From: JASHVB01 sp035535035
GTDB taxonomy: Bacteria > Pseudomonadota > Alphaproteobacteria > Acetobacterales > Acetobacteraceae
Direction of reading: 5' to 3'
DNA length: 9,790 nt
NCBI GenBank assembly: GCA_035535035.1
Contig: DATLQW010000023.1
Location: forward strand, 1-9,790
Both the position numbers and the translations under genes were made by a program. Positions 5,751-9,790 of the stretch are shown here, one piece after another. Numbering within the stretch: the first letter of the stretch is position 1; every line of letters starts with the position of its first letter. The notes under the pieces are model-generated. The model ran no database searches and was not told the origin of the DNA. It worked only from the letters and a program-made list of their open reading frames with translations.

Positions 5751-7640
5751 CTATCGCCCCAGCACCCGGCCGATCTCATCCAGCACCGCGGGATCCTCGA
5801 TCGTCGGCGGCACCGGCACGCTCTCGCCGTCGGCGATGCGCCGGATGCTGCCGCGCAGTATCTTGCCCGACCGCGTCTTCGGCAGCCGCGCCACCACGCG
5901 CGCGTCCCGGAACGCCGCCACCGGGCCGATGCGCTCGCGCACCAGCGCCACCAGCTCGGAGCAGATTTCTTCGCCCGGCCGGTTCACCCCGGATTTCAGG
6001 ACCACGAGGCCGATCGGCACCTGGCCTTTGAGTTCGTCCTTCGCGCCCACCACGGCACATTCGGCAACGGCGGCATGCGAGGCCAGCACCTCCTCCATCT
6101 GTCCGGTGGACAGCCGGTGGCCTGCGACGTTGATGATGTCGTCGGTGCGGCCCATCACCGACACGTCGCCCGCCGCGTCGATCGCGCCGGCGTCGCCGCT
6201 GCGGTACCAGCCGGGGAAGTCGGCGAGATAGGCGCCGCGATAGCCGGCATCGTTCTGCCACAGCGTCGGCGCGCAGCCGGGCGGCAACGGCAGGCGCACG
6301 CAGAGATTGCCGGTGTGGCCGGGTTCCAGCACGTGTCCGTCGTCGTCCAGCGCGTGCAGGTCGTAGCCCGGACACGGCCGCCCGCCCGAGCCGGGGTTGA
6401 ACGGGAACAGCCCCAGTTCGCGGAAGCCGCTGGTGATCGCCCAGCCGGTCTCGGTCTGCCACCAGTGATCGACCACCGGGCGTTGCAGCAGCGCCGCCGC
6501 CCATTCCGCCGTCGGCGGGTCGCAGCGCTCGCCGGCGAGGAACAGCGCCTCGAACATGCTCATGTCATACGCGCCGAGCAACTTGCCGTCCGGATCCTGC
6601 TGCTTGATCGCACGCATCGCGGTGGGCGCGGTGAACAGCACCTTTACCCCGTGCTGCGCGATCACCCGCCAGAATGCCCCGGCATCGGGCGTGCCCACCG
6701 GCTTGCCTTCGTACATGATGCTGGTGCAGCCGCGCAGCAGCGGGGCGTAAACGATGTAGCTGTGGCCCACCACCCAGCCGACATCGGACGCCGCCCAGTA
6801 AACGTCGCCGGCCTCGACGCCGTACAGCATGCGCATCGAGTTCCACAGCGCCACGGCGTGGCCGCCATTGTCGCGCACCACGCCCTTCGGCCGCCCGGTC
6901 GTGCCGGATGTGTAAAGGATATACAGCGGATCGGTCGCCGCCACCGGCACGCAATCATGCGGCGAGCCGGCCGCTTCCGCCTCGGCGAGATCGTAATCGC
7001 GGCCCGGTATCAGCGCGCAGGGCGCCTGTTCGCGTTGCAGGATCAGGCACGCATCGGGCTGGTGCGGCGACAGCGCGATCGCCGCGTCGAGCAATGGCTT
7101 GTAATGAACGATGCGACCGGGTTCGAGGCCGCAGGAGGCCGACACGATCAGCTTGGGCCGCGCATCGGCGATCCGGCTGGCCAGTTCCGCCGCGGCGAAA
7201 CCGCCGAACACCACGGAATGGATCGCGCCCAGCCGCGCGCAGGCGAGCATCGCGACCGCTGCCTCCGGCACCATCGGCAGGTAGATCACCACGCGGTCGC
7301 CGCGCCCCACCCCCAGCCGCGCCAGCGCGCCGGCGAATTTCGCCGTGCGTGTCTGCATCTGGGCGTAGGTGAAGGTTTCCACCCGCCCGGTCATCGGGCT
7401 GTCCCAGATCAGCGCGGGCTGCGCGCCGCGCCCGGCCGCGACGTGGCGATCGAGGCAATTGTAGCAGGTGTTCAGCGTGCCGCCGGCGAACCACTGCCCG
7501 TACGGGCCGAGCGACGGGTCAAAAACCTTGTCCCAGCGCTTCTCCCAGGTGACACCGTCGGCGACCTCTCCCCACCACCCTTCCGGATCCCGCTGCCACG
7601 CCGCGTAGGTCTGTTCATACGTCGTCGTGGCCTGGGTCAT
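5751..7640 (-). CDS. prpE: Propionyl-CoA synthetase (AMP-forming), 629 aa
   Basis: It activates propionate (and probably acetate or other short acids) with ATP and CoA to the acyl-CoA, in the cytoplasm. The order is that of the acetyl-CoA synthetase family: an ACS N-terminal domain (YEQTYAAWQRDPEGWW... about residues 8-40), the P-loop YTSGTTGRPKGVV starting at Y243 followed by RDNGGH, the form usual in PrpE rather than Acs, WWQTETGW from W393, the hinge region YRSGDAG...GRTDDIINVAGHRLSTGQMEE, and the C-terminal KTRSGKILR with catalytic K593, the residue that lysine acetylation switches off in this family. Length matches PrpE (about 630 aa). ATG 7640 is preceded by GGAGGGG and matches family N-termini; the frame stays open upstream only because it overlaps marR. 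Start and marR stop overlap by 26 bp, so translation is probably coupled. No prpB, prpC or prpD is nearby. Confidence 0.9.
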   Translation of the reverse strand: MTQATTTYEQTYAAWQRDPEGWWGEVADGVTWEKRWDKVFDPSLGPYGQWFAGGTLNTCYNCLDRHVAAGRGAQPALIWDSPMTGRVETFTYAQMQTRTAKFAGALARLGVGRGDRVVIYLPMVPEAAVAMLACARLGAIHSVVFGGFAAAELASRIADARPKLIVSASCGLEPGRIVHYKPLLDAAIALSPHQPDACLILQREQAPCALIPGRDYDLAEAEAAGSPHDCVPVAATDPLYILYTSGTTGRPKGVVRDNGGHAVALWNSMRMLYGVEAGDVYWAASDVGWVVGHSYIVYAPLLRGCTSIMYEGKPVGTPDAGAFWRVIAQHGVKVLFTAPTAMRAIKQQDPDGKLLGAYDMSMFEALFLAGERCDPPTAEWAAALLQRPVVDHWWQTETGWAITSGFRELGLFPFNPGSGGRPCPGYDLHALDDDGHVLEPGHTGNLCVRLPLPPGCAPTLWQNDAGYRGAYLADFPGWYRSGDAGAIDAAGDVSVMGRTDDIINVAGHRLSTGQMEEVLASHAAVAECAVVGAKDELKGQVPIGLVVLKSGVNRPGEEICSELVALVRERIGPVAAFRDARVVARLPKTRSGKILRGSIRRIADGESVPVPPTIEDPAVLDEIGRVLGR

Positions 7641-8103
7641 CCTGCCGATCCCCCTCCGCCAGCGCCGCGATGATGCGGCGCAATTGCTCGAGCAATGCAG
7701 GCTTGTCCCCACCCAGGATGCGGTCAAGCGCCGCATCGCACGCGGTGGTGTGCCGCTGCAGGCGGTGCAGCATCGCTTCCCCGGTCGGGGTAAGTCGCAG
7801 CAGCGCCGCGCGCCGGTCGCGCGAGGTGCGGGCCCGGTCGATCAGGCCGCGCTCCAGCAAGGTGCGCAGAATGCCGGTGACGCTGGAGCGGTCGCGCCCC
7901 AGCGTCTCGGCGACGACCGAGGGGATGGTGCCCGGGTTGTCGCCGATCATCGCCAGCACCTCGGCATGGATCGGCGCCAGCCCGGTATCGGCCAGGCTCG
8001 CCGCGACACGCTGCTGCGCAACCTCGTGCGCACGGCGCAGATGGAAACCGACGCTGGCGGCAAACCGGCCGAGTCGAGTCGGCGGCAGCTTGAGCATGGA
8101 CAT
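7615..8103 (-). CDS. MarR-family transcriptional regulator, 162 aa
   Basis: A winged helix-turn-helix protein of typical MarR size. After an N-terminal dimerisation helix (LGRFAASVGFHLRRAHEVAQ) come the DNA-binding parts: APIHAEVLAMIGDN, the HTH (TIPSVVAETLGRDRSSVTGILRTLLERGLI, about 59-88), the wing with the conserved RxxSxxDRR form (RARTSRDRRAALLRLTPTG, about 90-108), then a C-terminal dimerisation helix. MarR proteins usually repress their own and neighbouring divergent genes and release DNA on binding a phenolic or acyl-CoA-type ligand. Start is ATG 8103 (a second ATG is at 8097); no strong Shine-Dalgarno is seen. The 3' end overlaps the start of prpE. It is divergent from the SDR gene with an 85-bp gap holding inverted repeats, so it probably controls both directions. 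The ligand is unknown. Confidence 0.9.
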   Translation of the reverse strand: MSMLKLPPTRLGRFAASVGFHLRRAHEVAQQRVAASLADTGLAPIHAEVLAMIGDNPGTIPSVVAETLGRDRSSVTGILRTLLERGLIDRARTSRDRRAALLRLTPTGEAMLHRLQRHTTACDAALDRILGGDKPALLEQLRRIIAALAEGDRQDDPGHDDV

Positions 8104-8188
8104 GCGCCGCACGATGCCGCCACAACGCGGCGCTTGCAAGCTGGTTTCCAGCCAAACTAGGTTGCCGGCGCAAATCGGGAGAACAGGC
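8104..8188. promoter_or_regulatory. Divergent marR/SDR promoter region with probable MarR operator
   Basis: On the plus strand TTGCAA (8134-8139), an 18-nt spacer and TAGGTT (8158-8163) form a promoter-like pair for the SDR gene. The spacer contains CTGGTTT (8141-8147) and AAACTAG (8154-8160), an inverted repeat with six of seven matches and a 6-bp centre, the size of a usual MarR site. It overlaps the -10 box. GCTTGCAAGC (8132-8141) is a perfect 10-bp palindrome over the -35 box, and GCCGC/GCGGC (8116-8131 area) is a further short repeat toward marR. GGAGA precedes the SDR start. Confidence 0.5.
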
Positions 8189-8950
8189 ATGTTGCTGCTT
8201 GGACATGCGGTGGTGGTGACGGGCGGCGGCTCGGGCCTCGGCGCGGCGACGGCGGCGCTGCTGGCGCGGGCCGGCTGCCGCGTCGCGGTGCTGGACATCA
8301 ATCGCGCGGCCGCGGCGGCGAGCGCGGCGCGCTGCGGCGGTGTGGGTGTGGCGTGCGACGTGGCCGACGCGGCATCGGCCGAGGCGGCGCTGGCCGAGGC
8401 GCGCGCGGCGCACGGCGTGGAGCGCGTGCTGGTGAACTGCGCCGGCGTCGGCACGGCGGGGCGCATCGTCGGGCGCGACGGACCGCTGGCGCTGGCGGCG
8501 TTCGAGCGGGTGATCCGCGTCAACCTGATCGGCAGCTTCAACATGCTGCGCCTGTCGGCGGCGGCGATGTCCCTGCTGGACCCGCTGGACGAAGGCGAGC
8601 GCGGCGTGATCGTCAACACCGCCTCGATCGCGGCGTATGACGGCCAGGTGGGACAGGCCGCGTATGCGGCGTCCAAGGGCGGCGTGGTGGGCATGACCCT
8701 GCCGGCGGCGCGCGAGTTGGCGCGGGCCGGGGTGCGCGTGATGACCATCGCGCCGGGGCTGTTCCACACGCCGATGGTGGCGGGGCTGCCGCCGGAGGTG
8801 CAGCAGAGCCTGGCCGCAAGCGTGCCGTATCCCCCGCGGCTCGGGCAGCCGGAGGAGTTCGCCGCGCTGGTGGAGCACATCGCGACGAACCGCTTCCTCA
8901 ACGGCGAGGTGATCCGGCTGGACGGGGCGCTGCGCATGGCGCCGCGGTGA
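8189..8950 (+). CDS. SDR-family dehydrogenase, HSD10/type II 3-hydroxyacyl-CoA dehydrogenase-like, 253 aa
   Basis: A classical short-chain dehydrogenase with every key part: cofactor loop TGGGSGLG (11-18), D36 at the end of the second strand, which favours NAD+ over NADP+, N83-CAG, and the catalytic triad S146, Y159, K163 (YAASK). The segment 'FNMLRLSAAAM...EGERGVIVNTASIAAYDGQVGQAAYAASK' and the later 'APGLFHTPM' are characteristic of the HSD10 (HADH2) group, which oxidises 3-hydroxyacyl-CoAs such as 2-methyl-3-hydroxybutyryl-CoA as well as steroid alcohols. Length is the family norm of about 255 aa. ATG 8189 follows a GGAGA box at a good distance, and the glycine-rich loop starts ten residues later as expected. 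It is divergent from marR and probably under its control. The substrate is not proved; 2-methyl-branched acyl-CoA oxidation would yield propionyl-CoA, which fits the nearby prpE. Confidence 0.9.
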   Translation: MLLLGHAVVVTGGGSGLGAATAALLARAGCRVAVLDINRAAAAASAARCGGVGVACDVADAASAEAALAEARAAHGVERVLVNCAGVGTAGRIVGRDGPLALAAFERVIRVNLIGSFNMLRLSAAAMSLLDPLDEGERGVIVNTASIAAYDGQVGQAAYAASKGGVVGMTLPAARELARAGVRVMTIAPGLFHTPMVAGLPPEVQQSLAASVPYPPRLGQPEEFAALVEHIATNRFLNGEVIRLDGALRMAPR

Positions 8951-9181
8951 AGACCGCAGCCGCGGTGCCGTGAAGCCAGGGCCATGCAGCCCGTCGCGGC
9001 GAGCAACACGCCGGCCGCGATGAAGACCATGCCGCCCTGCGCGACGATCACGGCGCGGAGCCGATCAAACGGTTGGCGCGGAGTCCGGTGGCGGTCGGGT
9101 TTTGAGCGTCTTGGCTGGTCTCTCTGTCGTCTCAGAATCCCGATTTGTGCGACGATGTGCTCTGTTTCCGTGCCGGGCGCG
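8951..9181. other. Intergenic gap between convergent SDR and unknown gene
   Basis: These 231 bases contain no gene I can support. A small hairpin, GCGGT-gaag-ACCGC (8944-8957), overlaps the SDR stop codon but has no T-run. On the minus strand from 9051 to about 8970 there is a hydrophobic stretch (VIVAQGGMVFIAAGVLLAA) without a ribosome site or a nearby stop. Bases 9100-9170 are less GC-rich than the surroundings. Confidence 0.4.
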
Positions 9182-9790
9182 TCAGGCGGCCTCGGTCAGC
9201 GTCTCGCCGCCGACCTCGTCGAGCAGGGTCAGGGTGGCGGTGGTGCCGCGGACCAGGGCGTCGATCAGCGCCGGATCGGTGGGCAGCGTCAGGTGGTGGA
9301 AATACGCCTTGTTCTGCGGCGTGACGCCGCGGTCGTGGCGGATCTGCGCCGCGGCAACCATGTCCTCCTGTGCGAAGGCCTCGGCCTGGGTGATCGCCTC
9401 GGGTGAGGGGGGTGGTGCGGACTTGGCCGGCACTTGCGGCGGCACGGCCTGGGTGGTCGCCGGGCGCGGTGGGGCGACCGCCGGTGGTTCGGGGGCGGGC
9501 ACGGGGGCGGGCGGCGGCGGTGCGGCGGCCGTGGCCGGGACGGGCTTGGTGGCGGGCTGCGCCTTTGGGGAGTTCGCCACGGCTTCCGTCGCCAGCCGCA
9601 CCTTCTGCTCTTGCGCCAGCATGCGTTTGGTGGCGCGTTCCTCGCGCATCATGCTGGCGGCCTGGGCGCGGCAGCTTGTGCGTTTCGCGAAGTCCTCGCG
9701 GTAAACGCCGGCTTCGCGCAGGCTTTCCGCGGCATGGGCGCCGCTGAGCACGATCTGCACGGCGAGGCGGGCTTCGTAGGCGTCGCCGGG
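9182..9790 (-). CDS. Unknown protein with Pro/Ala-rich linker, C-terminal part (runs off right edge)
   Basis: The frame is open from the window edge for 202 codons to a TGA at 9184-9182, so the N-terminus is missing. An internal GTG (9760) should not be taken as the start, because the upstream codons read GDAYEARLA in the same style. Visible residues 1-70 are a charged helical region (ARLAVQIVLSGAHAAESLRE, then KRTSCRAQAASMMREERATKRM) with coiled-coil character. Residues 75-130 form a long linker dominated by Pro, Ala and Lys, usually disordered. Residues 131-202 make a second small domain (EAFAQEDMVAAAQIRHDRG, then DPALIDALVRGTTATLTLLDE). No catalytic motif, signal or membrane segment is seen. 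I do not recognise the family. It converges on the SDR gene and is unlikely to share its transcript. Confidence 0.7.
   Translation of the reverse strand, partial: PGDAYEARLAVQIVLSGAHAAESLREAGVYREDFAKRTSCRAQAASMMREERATKRMLAQEQKVRLATEAVANSPKAQPATKPVPATAAAPPPPAPVPAPEPPAVAPPRPATTQAVPPQVPAKSAPPPSPEAITQAEAFAQEDMVAAAQIRHDRGVTPQNKAYFHHLTLPTDPALIDALVRGTTATLTLLDEVGGETLTEAA

Noticed and set aside
5574..7673. Plus-strand frame of 699 codons antisense to prpE
   Set aside because: Composition is dominated by Arg, His, Ala and Gly, and it mirrors the third-position GC of prpE. It is a shadow.
8944..8957. Hairpin GCGGT-gaag-ACCGC as a terminator for the SDR gene
   Set aside because: Only five base pairs, overlapping the stop codon and lacking a T-run.
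8970..9051. Minus-strand hydrophobic stretch (VIVAQGGMVFIAAGVLLAA) with a lipobox-like ATGC, which might be a small membrane protein
   Set aside because: No ribosome site, a GTG-only start, and the frame runs on antisense through the SDR gene with no early stop, so no sensible small protein can be delimited.
1..9790. CRISPR array, tRNA or rRNA
   Set aside because: No regularly spaced direct repeats and no tRNA- or rRNA-like sequence were seen by reading both strands.

Overview
The window is a high-GC stretch of bacterial chromosome (or large plasmid) with the codon use of an alphaproteobacterium. Family-level resemblances (an IS4-type transposase remnant, a PrpE-type ligase, palindromic intergenic repeats) suggest an Acetobacteraceae-like member of the Rhodospirillales. 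This assignment is an inference from protein style; there is no rRNA or other marker here. No tRNA, rRNA, CRISPR array or intact mobile element was seen.

Layout. (1) Bases 1-1040 are a decayed accessory zone. They hold the start of an unknown small protein running off the left edge, a leftward TTGACA promoter, the C-terminal remnant of an IS4-family transposase that has lost its catalytic glutamate, and a perfect 11-bp hairpin repeat at the edge of that remnant. (2) Bases 1041-4430 are a divergent defence-type pair. A 113-aa conserved-looking protein of unknown function runs leftward, and a 990-aa single-chain restriction-modification enzyme (type IIG-like: PD-(D/E)xK nuclease, N6-adenine methylase, target recognition region) runs rightward. 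A 75-bp gap containing a perfect 12-bp palindrome separates them. (3) Bases 4431-4729 hold no recognisable gene. (4) Bases 4730-8950 are a catabolic module. An LLM-class flavin/F420-type oxidoreductase, a propionyl-CoA synthetase (prpE) and a MarR-type regulator are all on the minus strand, with marR and prpE overlapping by 26 bp. An HSD10-like SDR is divergent on the plus strand. The marR/SDR gap carries a promoter-like pair with an inverted repeat in its spacer, a likely MarR operator. (5) Bases 9182-9790 hold the C-terminal part of an unknown protein with a long Pro/Ala-rich linker, running off the right edge.

How the genes may work together. The MarR protein probably senses a small molecule and controls both arms of the module: acyl activation (PrpE), an oxidoreductase that may work on a side-chain or cyclic substrate (LLM), and oxidation of a 3-hydroxyacyl-CoA or alcohol (SDR). 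No 2-methylcitrate or methylmalonyl pathway genes are present, so the propionyl-CoA made would be handled elsewhere. The restriction-modification gene is self-contained. The best candidate for something undescribed is the small divergent protein plus palindrome next to it, whose role is unknown.
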